From contig NZ_AUKE01000014.1 in assembly GCF_000424585.1 (NCBI RefSeq), positions 47,019 to 111,018 of the forward strand: a stretch of DNA of 64,000 bases. Direction: 5' to 3'. The first letter of the stretch is position 1, and each line of letters begins with the position of its first letter. The position numbers and the translations under genes are program-made. Origin of the DNA: Butyrivibrio sp. MC2013 (lineage in GTDB: Bacteria; Bacillota; Clostridia; Lachnospirales; Lachnospiraceae). Of this stretch, positions 8,124-16,562 are shown one piece after another. A model generated the notes under the pieces. The model searched no databases. It was not told the origin of the DNA and saw only the letters and a program-made list of their open reading frames with translations.

Positions 8124-10358
8124 GTGCAAAAGCAAATGATAGAGGCAAAGCTCAAAGAACTAATAGAAGATATGTCGGTGGAGGAAAAAGTCGGGCAGCT
8201 CGTGATGCTGGAAGGCTCCTATTTTGAAAAAGATGCTCTGGTGACGGGGAATATCAATGAAAATAACTGCGATACAGAATCGTTAAAAGCCTTTGCCGGC
8301 AGTACTATTGGGATATCCGGAGCGGAAACGGTTCGCTCCATCCAGAAAAAGCAAATGGAAGATCAGCCTCATCACATCCCCATGCTATTTATGCTGGATG
8401 TGATACATGGCTATCGCACCGTTTTTACCTGTCCTTTGGGACAAGGTGCATCCTTTGATCCTGAAATGTCCCGGAAATGTGCAGAGATTGCTGCCAGAGA
8501 GGCCGCTGCGTCCGGGATACACATTGTCTTTTCTCCCATGGCTGACCTGGTAAGGGATTCCAGGTGGGGAAGAGTCATGGAATCTACAGGCGAAGATGTA
8601 TATCTAAACGGCAGGATGGCATCTGCCATGGTAAAGGGTTATCAGGGTGATAATGCAGGCGATCCTCTTAGAGTAGGTGCATGTGTAAAGCATTTTGCAG
8701 GCTATGGAGCTCCTGTAGCCGGCAGGGAATATTACAATGTGGAGTTGTCTGAGCATACCCTTAGAGAATATTATCTGCCTGCTTACCAAAAGGCAGTGGA
8801 AAGCGGCTGCGAGATGGTAATGAGTGCTTTTAATACCTGGAACGGTATCCCCTGCTCAGGCAACAGATGGCTGATGAAAGATGTACTAAGGGACGAGATG
8901 GGCTTTGATGGTGTAGTCATATCTGATTGGGGTGCTGTTGCAGAGATGACCATGCACGGCTTTTGTAGGGATAATAGGGAAGCTGCCGGGGCTGCACTTA
9001 AGGCCGGAGTGGATATTGATATGTGCGGCAATGCTTATGCGGAGCATCTTGCAGAGCTTGTGGCTAAAGGGGATATAGACAGCTCGCTACTGGACGAGGC
9101 GGTAATGAGAGTGCTAAGGCTCAAGAATAAGCTGGGGCTTTTTGAGAACCCTTATAAAGATGCGGATATCAGGCTGGAGAGAGAGATAATACTCTCTAAG
9201 GAGCATAGAGAACTGGCCAGGGAAATGGTGAGAAAATCTATAGTTCTATTGAAAAATGATAAATATGATGACGAAAATGTCCTTCCTTTGAAAAAGGGAA
9301 AGCTGGCATTTATCGGACCGTATGTGGATAATGCTGACATGGACAGCTCCTGGGCTGTAAATGGAGATGTCCTTGATCAGATCAGTATAAAAAAGGCTGC
9401 GCTGGAATTCTGGGATAAAGGTGACCTTCTCTTTGCAGATGGCTGCACAATGCTGGATAATCACACTGTCGGTGCCAGATACTACTATGAGGATGAGGCT
9501 TTTTGCAGCAAAAATGACTCTTTGTTAAAGCAGGCAGTGGAAGCGGCCAAATGCGCGGATACGCTCGTGTTGTGCCTGGGCGAACACAGGGCTCAAAGCG
9601 GCGAAGCATCCAGCAGGGCCCGGATAAAGCTTCCAAAGGTACAGCTTAATCTCCTTAGGGAACTGGCAAGGAGCGGCAAAACGATAATAACGCTTATATT
9701 CAGCGGAAGGCCTCTGGAACTTGAAGAGATATTAAAATATTCTCATGCCGTAATGATGGTTTGGCTCCCCGGCACAGAAGGTGGGCACGGGATAATGGAT
9801 GTGCTTACAGGTAAGCACAATCCATCAGCCAAGCTCCCCATTAGTATTCCCTACAACGAGGGCCAGCTTCCCATCTCTTATGATCAGTATTCAACAGGAC
9901 GCCCCCGCACAGGCATTCATACGGGGGAATATACCTCGGGCTATATTGATGTGCCCAACGAGCCGCTGCTTCCTTTTGGATATGGGCTTAGCTATACAGA
10001 CTTTAATATATCTAAGGTGAGTCTATCCTCTGATCATATGCTTGAAGATGGTACGATAACTGCCACTGTCAGGATCTCTAATCAGGGAGATGTGGAGGGT
10101 ACAGAGACTCTCCAGTTATACCTGCAGGATGTGGCAGCGAGCAGAGTCCGTCCTATCCTTCAGCTAAAGGGCTTTAAGAAGATCAGCCTGAAAGCAGGTG
10201 AGGAGAAGCTTGTAAGCTTTTGCATCAGCAAAGAGCAATTATCTTTTATCAGGGCTGATGGCAGCTACGGCTGTGAAGAAGGGATCTTTAGACTTTGGAT
10301 AGATAATAGCAGCAAGGTAAAAGAGCCTGTGACCTTTGAGCTTATAAAGAAAGGCTGA
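8124..10358 (+). CDS. GH3 beta-glucosidase
   Basis: This 744-residue cytosolic enzyme has the GH3 order: N-terminal TIM barrel, alpha/beta sandwich, then a fibronectin-III-like domain (about residues 640-740). The nucleophile is Asp268 in VVISDWGAVAEM. The substrate-binding KHF (189-191) and the RDSRWGR/ESTGED segments are also there. There is no signal peptide, so it should hydrolyse imported beta-gluco-oligosaccharides inside the cell. GTG 8124 or ATG 8136 could start it; ACGAGG precedes both. It closes the beta-glucan locus. Confidence 0.93.
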   Translation: MQKQMIEAKLKELIEDMSVEEKVGQLVMLEGSYFEKDALVTGNINENNCDTESLKAFAGSTIGISGAETVRSIQKKQMEDQPHHIPMLFMLDVIHGYRTVFTCPLGQGASFDPEMSRKCAEIAAREAAASGIHIVFSPMADLVRDSRWGRVMESTGEDVYLNGRMASAMVKGYQGDNAGDPLRVGACVKHFAGYGAPVAGREYYNVELSEHTLREYYLPAYQKAVESGCEMVMSAFNTWNGIPCSGNRWLMKDVLRDEMGFDGVVISDWGAVAEMTMHGFCRDNREAAGAALKAGVDIDMCGNAYAEHLAELVAKGDIDSSLLDEAVMRVLRLKNKLGLFENPYKDADIRLEREIILSKEHRELAREMVRKSIVLLKNDKYDDENVLPLKKGKLAFIGPYVDNADMDSSWAVNGDVLDQISIKKAALEFWDKGDLLFADGCTMLDNHTVGARYYYEDEAFCSKNDSLLKQAVEAAKCADTLVLCLGEHRAQSGEASSRARIKLPKVQLNLLRELARSGKTIITLIFSGRPLELEEILKYSHAVMMVWLPGTEGGHGIMDVLTGKHNPSAKLPISIPYNEGQLPISYDQYSTGRPRTGIHTGEYTSGYIDVPNEPLLPFGYGLSYTDFNISKVSLSSDHMLEDGTITATVRISNQGDVEGTETLQLYLQDVAASRVRPILQLKGFKKISLKAGEEKLVSFCISKEQLSFIRADGSYGCEEGIFRLWIDNSSKVKEPVTFELIKKG

Positions 10359-10399
10359 TACATAATTTGCCGCAAGGCTTAAAAGCTTTTGGCCCTGGC

Positions 10400-10427
10400 T
10401 AATTATGTAAGTCAAAAGATCCGATAT
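10400..10427 (+). promoter_or_regulatory. Possible sigma-D/sigma-28 type promoter
   Basis: TAAT at 10400-10403 and TCCGATAT at 10420-10427 are 16 bases apart. This resembles the motility sigma factor pattern TAAA-N15-GCCGATAT. It is 153 bases upstream of the DUF6033 start. The match is partial, so this is a weak call. Confidence 0.3.
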
Positions 10428-10579
10428 ACAGTATGAGATAGGTGTAAAAGTATCCTTTGGCACCTATTCATAGTGTATTTATTTGGAGCCTTATCTGTTA
10501 TTTATCTCATAAGCAGTAATAGGAGGGCTTCACGTCGAAAAGGATTTCGGCGGGCACCATCAACAAGGAGGTGGATTAT

Positions 10580-11461
10580 ATGAGTTCTATACAAGGTCTA
10601 TCTGCATATCAGCAGACCGGCAGATCCTGGCAGGCTGGAAGTACAGGCAAGGCAGGAAGCACTGCTGCGTCCTCGAAAGCGGCAGAAACAGCTTCCAAGA
10701 CGGCTGTGGAGACAAAGCCCTGGACGCCGCTGGATAGCGCAAGTTCCCTGGTTCCCAGACAAACTGAATATGGTAATACCATAGGCGATGTACAGCTGTC
10801 TGATAAGGCAAAGTCTTATTATGAACAGCTCAAATCCAAGTATCACAACCTGGAATTCATTGCTGTGAGTGGGGCTGTCAAGGATCAGGTGCAGAAGAAT
10901 GCTGCATCCTATGGTAATGCCAATAAGATGGTAGTCCTCATTGATGAGGAAAAGCTGGAGAAAATGGCAACAGATGAAGCCTTCCGTAAGAAATACGAGG
11001 GCATCATAGCCATGTCCTCAGCCAAAATCTCCCAGCTTGGCAAAAGCCTTCAGGGTAGCGGCTCACCTGTCACAAACTTTGGAATGTCTGTGGGAAGTGA
11101 CGGAAGAGAGAGCTTCTTTGCCACAGTAGACAAGAGCTTTGAGGCTCAGAACAAGATGGCCGAAAAGCGCGCTGCCAAAAAGAAGGAAGAAAAGGCTAAA
11201 GAGAAAAAGCTGGAAGAGAAGAAAACGGCAGAAAAACGTCTGGAGAAGGCAAAAGAAAAGAAAGCTGGTGAAGCCGGTGAAGCTGATGATGATACAAAGG
11301 CTGAAGGTGTAGCAGAAGAAAGGGAGTACGGCATCATAGAGGCAGGTTCTGTGGATGAGCTTTTGTCCAAGGTACAGACCTATTCCTATAACAATTCCAT
11401 GAACCATGTAATGGCTGATTCTGAGCGTATGCTTGGCGGACATGTGGATTTCAAGGGCTGA
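10580..11461 (+). CDS. DUF6033 family protein
   Basis: This 293-residue protein has a low-complexity Ser/Ala/Gly start, then a conserved folded region (about residues 65-190) typical of DUF6033 (VQLSDKAKSYYEQLKSKY, VLIDEEKLEKMA). A very charged Lys/Glu coiled segment follows (about 195-245), then a short conserved end. ATG 10580 is chosen because AAGGAGGTG sits seven bases before it. No signal peptide is visible. The function of the family is unknown to me. The next gene has similar composition and the same orientation, so they probably work together. Confidence 0.75.
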   Translation: MSSIQGLSAYQQTGRSWQAGSTGKAGSTAASSKAAETASKTAVETKPWTPLDSASSLVPRQTEYGNTIGDVQLSDKAKSYYEQLKSKYHNLEFIAVSGAVKDQVQKNAASYGNANKMVVLIDEEKLEKMATDEAFRKKYEGIIAMSSAKISQLGKSLQGSGSPVTNFGMSVGSDGRESFFATVDKSFEAQNKMAEKRAAKKKEEKAKEKKLEEKKTAEKRLEKAKEKKAGEAGEADDDTKAEGVAEEREYGIIEAGSVDELLSKVQTYSYNNSMNHVMADSERMLGGHVDFKG

Positions 11462-11498
11462 GCTTTATGAGCTCTTTATCAGAGCAGGGAGAATTTAG

Positions 11499-12623
11499 AT
11501 GAATATCTCTTTTAATAATCTAAATTCATATATACCCTATAACGGGAATAATAATATCCCGGGCTCTTTAAATGCCCGGGACAGCTCTCTGCGGCAATTT
11601 CTGCCTGCAGCAAGAGGTGAAAATGCGGATAAGCAAAATGCCTTTAGCTCCATCACAGACAGAATAAAGAATGATAAGGAAAAAAACTCCAGGCAGATGA
11701 GAAATCTCATCAGGGATATTAAGAAAAGCCCTGCGGAACAGGCTAATCCCTATTCTGCCACTATAAAGGACAAAGAAAACGGCTTCCTGCAGCTATCTGG
11801 TGCTCCCGAAGCAGAAAATGAAGATGAAAATGATGAGCCCGTAAAATACAGCAGCAGGGAAGTAGAGAGTAAGATCCAGAGAGCCAAATCTTCTACCAGC
11901 GCAGGTCTTGCAGTGATAGCAGCAAAGCGTAAGGTAAGTGAAGTGAAGCGGCAGATGGCAAGAGGCGATGGCGACCCGGAAGAACTGCAGATGGCTCTGA
12001 ATCATGCAAAGGGCATGGAGAGAGTAGCAAAGAAAAAGAAGCATCATCTGGAACTGGAAGAGCTGGTTGAGAATACAGGAAAGAGAGATGAGAAGCTCAG
12101 GGGGGAAGAACAGACAGCCTCTCAGCTGGAAAACATGGTGATCTCCGCTTGTGAAGATAAGCTTGCCAAAGCTGAAGAAGAACTGGCTGCTGAGCAGGAA
12201 GAAATGATATCTGCAGCCATTGAAGAGATGAAAGAGCAGGGCGAAGAGATCACGAAGGAAGCTCTGGCAGATTTGAATGATATGGTCTCTGAAATGACTA
12301 AAGAGACTATGGATGAGCTGGAAGAAAATATGGAGATCCTGGAGCTCATGGAAGTGGTAGATCCCCACATGAGTAAGGAAGACCTGGAAGATTTAAAGAG
12401 AAAGCATAGAGCCTCTGAAGAAAAAGAAATGGTAAAGCTTGATATGGACTATCTAAAGGCTATAACCAAGCATGAGCTTGAAAAAGCAGCAGAGGGCAGA
12501 TCTCCTGCGAGCGGCAGCGGCACTCATCCCATGCCCGCTATGCCTTTTGGCTCATTTACCGGTGCAGTCGCAAGCTCCGGTTTTTCAGCAGGCAGCGGTG
12601 GCGCCGTGGATGTACAGGTATGA
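11499..12623 (+). CDS. Coiled-coil protein of unknown function, partner of the DUF6033 gene
   Basis: This 374-residue protein has an Asn-rich start, a basic helical region (about residues 120-180) and a long Glu-rich coiled coil (about 185-330), ending in a Gly/Ser/Ala-rich tail. It has no signal peptide and no catalytic motif that I recognise. The start ATG 11499 follows GGGAG. It lies 37 bases after the DUF6033 gene and shares its charged, low-complexity style. The stop directly abuts the 55-bp tandem repeat, so the very last codons may have been altered by that event. Confidence 0.65.
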   Translation: MNISFNNLNSYIPYNGNNNIPGSLNARDSSLRQFLPAARGENADKQNAFSSITDRIKNDKEKNSRQMRNLIRDIKKSPAEQANPYSATIKDKENGFLQLSGAPEAENEDENDEPVKYSSREVESKIQRAKSSTSAGLAVIAAKRKVSEVKRQMARGDGDPEELQMALNHAKGMERVAKKKKHHLELEELVENTGKRDEKLRGEEQTASQLENMVISACEDKLAKAEEELAAEQEEMISAAIEEMKEQGEEITKEALADLNDMVSEMTKETMDELEENMEILELMEVVDPHMSKEDLEDLKRKHRASEEKEMVKLDMDYLKAITKHELEKAAEGRSPASGSGTHPMPAMPFGSFTGAVASSGFSAGSGGAVDVQV

Positions 12624-12750
12624 ATGACATAGAAGTGCATCCATGCACTTCTGAGCATGTCAGAATACATCCGTGTATATGACATAGAAGTGCATCCATG
12701 CACTTCTGAGCATGTCAGAATACATCCGTGTATATGACATAAAAGTGCAT
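12624..12750. repeat. 55-bp tandem repeat, about 2.3 copies
   Basis: Units begin at 12624, 12679 and 12734, each with ATGACATA. The first two units are identical by eye and the third is cut short at 12750. Each unit contains the palindrome AAGTGCAT-CC-ATGCACTT, so each can form an 8-bp hairpin. The array starts at the stop of the coiled-coil gene and ends inside the flavodoxin remnant. Confidence 0.9.
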
Positions 12751-12854
12751 ACGCTTGCCTCAGCGCCTGCGTCACTTATTCCTTTTGCAACAGCCTCAGC
12801 CATTGCCTGAGTATTACCACTTCCGGTCCAGTAAACAACCTTGATATTTTTCAT
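12750..12854 (-). pseudogene. Flavodoxin remnant (N-terminus only)
   Basis: Read on the minus strand from ATG 12854, the first 34 residues are a clear flavodoxin start with the FMN phosphate loop (MKNIKVVYWTGSGNTQAMAE: TGSGNT). The homology stops near 12750, where the 55-bp tandem repeat begins; a full flavodoxin has about 140 residues. An intact AAAGGA ribosome site lies upstream. The gene was probably truncated by the event that made the repeat. Confidence 0.8.
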
Positions 12855-12908
12855 GCTTTTATATCCTTTCTGAAAATTAATATTAGCTGAATTTAACTCT
12901 TGAAACAG

Positions 12909-12928
12909 ATGTTAGCTTATGCTAACAT
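12909..12928. promoter_or_regulatory. Inverted repeat upstream of the flavodoxin remnant
   Basis: ATGTTAGC and GCTAACAT form an 8-bp inverted repeat with TTAT between them, 55 bases upstream of the flavodoxin start. It could be a regulator site, for example for an iron- or redox-responsive repressor. No match to a known box is claimed. Confidence 0.35.
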
Positions 12929-12984
12929 TGTGATCAATAAACGGTGATGATAACTTTTATCACGCACTGGAAGACTGCAGGATG

Positions 12985-13011
12985 ACCCGTTTGGAGACGG
13001 GTATCTTTTTT
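12985..13011 (+). terminator. Terminator-like hairpin before the Fur-type gene
   Basis: ACCCGT (12985-12990) pairs with ACGGGT (12997-13002), followed by ATCTTTTTT. It could end transcription from the left or act as an attenuator for the Fur-type gene 45 bases downstream. Confidence 0.55.
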
Positions 13012-13055
13012 AACCGGCAGTTAGATAAGACTAATACATTAAAAGGGAGGACTAG

Positions 13056-13292
13056 ATGAGTGATGAGCAGATCATCGAGGCACTTAGACAAAGAGGAATG
13101 CGTATAACAAAACAGAGAAGGCTGGTAGCACGCATTATCGCGGATAATGACAGAGCAAGCTGCAAGGACATATGCTGCATGGTGAGAAGTAGAGATGGAT
13201 CCGTTGGCATTGCTACAGTATATCGCATGATCAAGGATCTGGAGGATCTGGGTATAATAGAGAGAATTGATATGATCAAACTTAATTACTGA
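13056..13292 (+). CDS. Fur-family DNA-binding domain without metal-binding domain
   Basis: This 78-residue protein is the winged-helix half of a Fur/PerR-type regulator: IIEALRQRGMRITKQRRLVA, then the recognition helix region (VGIATVYRMIKDLEDLGIIE). Family members have about 130-150 residues, with a C-terminal dimerisation and metal-binding domain that is missing here. Translation of the following bases in all frames did not show me a continuation. The start ATG 13056 follows GGGAGG. It may be a decayed gene or a naturally short, metal-blind DNA-binding protein. Confidence 0.75.
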   Translation: MSDEQIIEALRQRGMRITKQRRLVARIIADNDRASCKDICCMVRSRDGSVGIATVYRMIKDLEDLGIIERIDMIKLNY

Positions 13293-13391
13293 TAGGTCCA
13301 TATTCGATCTTGTGAAAGCATGGATCGATAAAATATGACAATTAGTCATATTTTGCACATTATAACTGCATATATCGGATATTAGAAATGA

Positions 13392-13448
13392 CTCCCTGTC
13401 TGTAAGATTATTTATGGAAACCATTATCTTACGGGCCGGGAGCTTTTT
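13392..13448 (+). terminator. Long terminator hairpin after the Fur-type gene
   Basis: The outer arms CTCCC/GGGAG enclose GTAAGAT/ATCTTAC and an inner TGG/CCA. The tail is CTTTTTG. It separates the Fur-type gene from the oxidoreductase operon. Confidence 0.65.
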
Positions 13449-13542
13449 GTTTGTTTTGGGCTGACCCTCCATCCCTTGCGGAAATGCCCGCTCCCGGTCT
13501 TGCGTGCTGATTTTGAGACGAGGAGAAAGGAAGTGGAGTAAG

Positions 13543-14838
13543 GTGAAATATGATGTACTTGTGGCAGGTGGCGGCCCTGCAGGTGTAGCAGCAGCTATAG
13601 CCAGTGCCAGGGAAGGGGCAAGGACACTGCTCATTGAAAAGGAAGCCTGTCTGGGCGGCATGGGTACTGTGGGAGGTGTTCCTGCATACGGGCCATTCTA
13701 TGATGAGGACATTGAGCTGATAGGAGGCATAGGTCAGGAACTCCTTCATAAGCTCATGGAGGATGACCTTATCCCGGAAAAGGCCAGGAACACCAGGTGG
13801 TATGCCATTGATTCCGAGAGACTAAAAAGACTCCTGGATGAAATGGTGGCAGATAACGGTGTCGATATCCTCCTGCATACATATCTGACAGGAGTGACTG
13901 GGGAAGATGGCCATCTGCTGTCTGTAGAGTGTGTTAATAAATCAGGTAAATTCAATATAGAGGCGGATATATTTATTGACTGCACGGGAGACGGAGACCT
14001 GGCTGTTATGGCAGGGGCAGGATATGAATACGGTGATGAAGAGGGCAGAGTACAGGCGGGCACGCTATGCTTTAAGATAGCAGGCTTTGATACTGATGCT
14101 TTCCTGAAATATGCACAGGAGAGCGGAGAAGATGGGAACCTTAGCCTGGCAGTGGCCAGGGCCAAAAAGGATGGTGCTTTTGTCCCTAATGAAATGAGCG
14201 TCTGCGGCATTGGTATATATGCGGACGGGGTAGCCAGCTTTAATTTTGGCCATGTATATAATATCAGGCCTCTGGATAGCGACGGACTGACAAGGGCTGA
14301 GATGGAAGCAAGGGCTGCGCTCCCAAGGCTTATGGAATTTATCCGAAGATATGTGCCCGGAGCTGAAAATGCAGTACTTGCAGCCTCCGGCCCCTGTATA
14401 GGTATCAGGGAGAGCAGGAGAATAGTAGGAAGGGACAGGGTGACTCGGGCCGATTATGATAAAAGAGCCAAACATGCTGACGGTATAGCAGCCTACAACT
14501 ATCCCATAGATCTCCATCCTCCTGTTCCTGCTTTGTGGGATGAGGATAAGAATAAGAGTCTCTATGTCACATCAAGATATAAACACGGCGAGTCCTATGA
14601 TATACCCTACGGTTGTCTTCTTCCCGCAGGGCTGTCCAACGTTATGGTTGCAGGCAGGTGTATCAGCAGTGACAGAGCCATGAATGCTTCTGTCAGGTTG
14701 ATGCCTATATGCTTTGGTACGGGCCAGGCAGCGGGAACGGCAGCTGCCCTGTGCACAGCGGAGGGCATAAAGCCCTGGGATCTGGATACGGACAGATTAA
14801 GGGATATGCTCATTGCCAATAAATGTATCATTGGCTGA
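13543..14838 (+). CDS. FAD-dependent oxidoreductase (FAD_oxidored family)
   Basis: This protein of about 431 residues opens with the Rossmann FAD motif VAGGGPAGVAAAIASAREGA and the following acidic strand end (LLIEKEACLGGMG). The C-terminal FAD signature is NVMVAGRCISSDRAMNASVR plus GTGQAAGTAAAL. GTG 13543 is chosen because it begins just before the FAD motif and follows GGAGTAAG; the frame extends further upstream without a conserved sequence. Family members oxidise or reduce varied, mostly unknown substrates. It heads the second sugar locus, 159 bases before the binding-protein gene, so a role in sugar or sugar-acid oxidation is an inference. Confidence 0.85.
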   Translation: MKYDVLVAGGGPAGVAAAIASAREGARTLLIEKEACLGGMGTVGGVPAYGPFYDEDIELIGGIGQELLHKLMEDDLIPEKARNTRWYAIDSERLKRLLDEMVADNGVDILLHTYLTGVTGEDGHLLSVECVNKSGKFNIEADIFIDCTGDGDLAVMAGAGYEYGDEEGRVQAGTLCFKIAGFDTDAFLKYAQESGEDGNLSLAVARAKKDGAFVPNEMSVCGIGIYADGVASFNFGHVYNIRPLDSDGLTRAEMEARAALPRLMEFIRRYVPGAENAVLAASGPCIGIRESRRIVGRDRVTRADYDKRAKHADGIAAYNYPIDLHPPVPALWDEDKNKSLYVTSRYKHGESYDIPYGCLLPAGLSNVMVAGRCISSDRAMNASVRLMPICFGTGQAAGTAAALCTAEGIKPWDLDTDRLRDMLIANKCIIG

Positions 14839-14917
14839 GGTGATGATATATGATGAAATAAGAGCAATGATTTGATCGTATATATTCTTACGTCAAAAAC
14901 TGAACATTACAGCGTCA

Positions 14918-14967
14918 TTTGATGAATTTACCCCCGAGGATCATTTCAATACAATGAACTCATCAAA
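14918..14967. promoter_or_regulatory. Spaced inverted repeat before the second binding-protein gene
   Basis: TTTGATGA (14918-14925) and TCATCAAA (14960-14967) are exact inverted repeats 34 bases apart, 31 bases upstream of the lipoprotein start. They could be a regulator site or a weak RNA stem. No regulator is assigned. Confidence 0.3.
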
Positions 14968-14997
14968 CAACAACCGCTGTATATGGGAGGGCAGTAA

Positions 14998-16464
14998 ATG
15001 AGAAGAAAAAAATTAACAGCACTGATAATGACTGGCACAATGCTGATGGGCCTGCTGACAGGATGTGGTCAGGACAGTAGCGAGGCTCAGACAGGAACTG
15101 AGATCAAGGCTGAGGAAACAGCCAAGGCTCAGGAAGAAAAAACTGCAACTAAGGACGAGGTCAAAGAAGAGGCAAAAGAAGAGTCAACGGGAGAAAAGAC
15201 CACTATCACAGTCTGGACCAAGGATCGTCACGATGCGGAGTACATGCAAAGCAAGGTTGATGAGTACAATGCCACTAACACTGACAATATCGAGGTAGTA
15301 TATGAGATCTACTCAGATAACTATCCTCAGGCGGTAGATATGGTATTTCAGAACGGTGATGCTCCGGATATCTTTGTATTCCAGGAGCAGATGTTCAGAA
15401 ATTATGTCAATGCCGGCAAGTATGCGGATATCACTCCTTTTATGGATGATGAGTTCAAAGAGACCTTTGGCTGTAATCTTATTGATGATTACAATGTGAT
15501 CGATGGTAAATGTTATTTTGTTCCTACGGCTGCTACGGTCTGCAGACTCTTCTACAACAAAGATATCTTTAAGAGAGTGGGCATTGATAAGGCGCCTGAG
15601 ACTCTGGATGAGATGGTAGAAGATGCAAGGCTGATCACATCACAGCTCTCCGGAGAAGGAATCTATGGTTTTGCGGCTAATATGAAGGGTGCTCAGTCAG
15701 CACTGTCCAGATCACTTATGAAGCAAGGCGAAAGAGAACTGGGTATCAAGTTTGGATATGACTTTGGGACAGGAAGGTATGATTTTACAGGATATGAGAA
15801 TCTGGTAAGCGCCTGGAGGACACTTATGTCTCCTGAATGCGCATTCCCCGGATGTGAGTCACTGGATATCGATCCCTTAAGGACTCAGTTTGCAGATGGC
15901 AAGATCGGTATGTATATCTCCTTTACCCATGCAGAGCCCGGTGTATATGCCAATCAGTTCCCCATGGAAGAGGAATGGGGCTGCGCACAGCTTCCTGTAA
16001 CAGACGGCAAGGTTGTAGGCGCAGAGCACTATCAGCCTATGAACGGCTATCTCTTTAATGCAGAGAGCACTCATCTGGAAGAGGCCTGGAAGGTATACCG
16101 TGCTATATTCACCAATGTGGATGTACTTAGGGGATATTATGAAGGCGGCTTTGGCATATCAACAGTACCTGCAGTCATAGAGGGTGCTCAGCCTGCCCAG
16201 TACTATCTGGACAATCCCGACCTTCTCATCTGTGACACCGATGCAGTATATCCTTCCACACCTCAGGAAGCCAATGTGGACGCTGTGATCGTAGAAGGCA
16301 TGAACATGTATGACAGCATGGCAGAACTGATTTGGGGAAATGGCGACATCGCGGCAGGTCTTCAGGATCTGACAGACAGATATAATACAGCCCTTGATGC
16401 AGGTATTGCAGAAGGCATTGGCAGCGAGATCAGGATTGACGGATTCGATCCTATGAATCCTTGA
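14998..16464 (+). CDS. Sugar ABC transporter extracellular solute-binding lipoprotein
   Basis: This 488-residue protein has a lipoprotein signal (LTGC, Cys23), a Glu/Lys/Ala-rich linker of about 45 residues, then a family-1 solute-binding fold (TITVWTKDRHDAEY, NGDAPDIFVFQEQMF, CRLFYNKDIFKRVGI). The start ATG 14998 follows GGAGG. The two permeases come next, after an attenuator hairpin, giving a complete importer without its own ATPase. Confidence 0.93.
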   Translation: MRRKKLTALIMTGTMLMGLLTGCGQDSSEAQTGTEIKAEETAKAQEEKTATKDEVKEEAKEESTGEKTTITVWTKDRHDAEYMQSKVDEYNATNTDNIEVVYEIYSDNYPQAVDMVFQNGDAPDIFVFQEQMFRNYVNAGKYADITPFMDDEFKETFGCNLIDDYNVIDGKCYFVPTAATVCRLFYNKDIFKRVGIDKAPETLDEMVEDARLITSQLSGEGIYGFAANMKGAQSALSRSLMKQGERELGIKFGYDFGTGRYDFTGYENLVSAWRTLMSPECAFPGCESLDIDPLRTQFADGKIGMYISFTHAEPGVYANQFPMEEEWGCAQLPVTDGKVVGAEHYQPMNGYLFNAESTHLEEAWKVYRAIFTNVDVLRGYYEGGFGISTVPAVIEGAQPAQYYLDNPDLLICDTDAVYPSTPQEANVDAVIVEGMNMYDSMAELIWGNGDIAAGLQDLTDRYNTALDAGIAEGIGSEIRIDGFDPMNP

Positions 16465-16476
16465 TGACAAGTATAT

Positions 16477-16540
16477 AAGGCCAATATTCAGGGGGATGCC
16501 GCAGCAAAATCCCGGTATCTCCCTTTTAATGGCCTTTTTT
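16477..16540 (+). terminator. Attenuator hairpin between binding protein and permeases
   Basis: AAGGCCA (16477-16483) pairs with TGGCCTT (16530-16536), followed by a run of T. Inside, GGGGATGCC can pair with GGTATCTCCC. Such a leaky terminator would let the binding protein be made in excess over the permeases, as is common in ABC importer operons. Confidence 0.7.
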
Positions 16541-16562
16541 AACAAGGGAAAGGACAAAGCAA

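Noticed and set aside
8124..8160. A promoter inside the terminator-GH3 gap
   Set aside because: No convincing -35/-10 pair was seen in the 13 bases after the terminator, so GH3 transcription start was left open.
12122..12370. Ser-rich minus-strand frames opposite the coiled-coil and DUF6033 genes
   Set aside because: They are mirror images of Glu/Lys-rich codons on the plus strand and have no start signals.
12624..12750. Tandem array as a CRISPR
   Set aside because: The units are identical with no variable spacers, and no cas gene is present.
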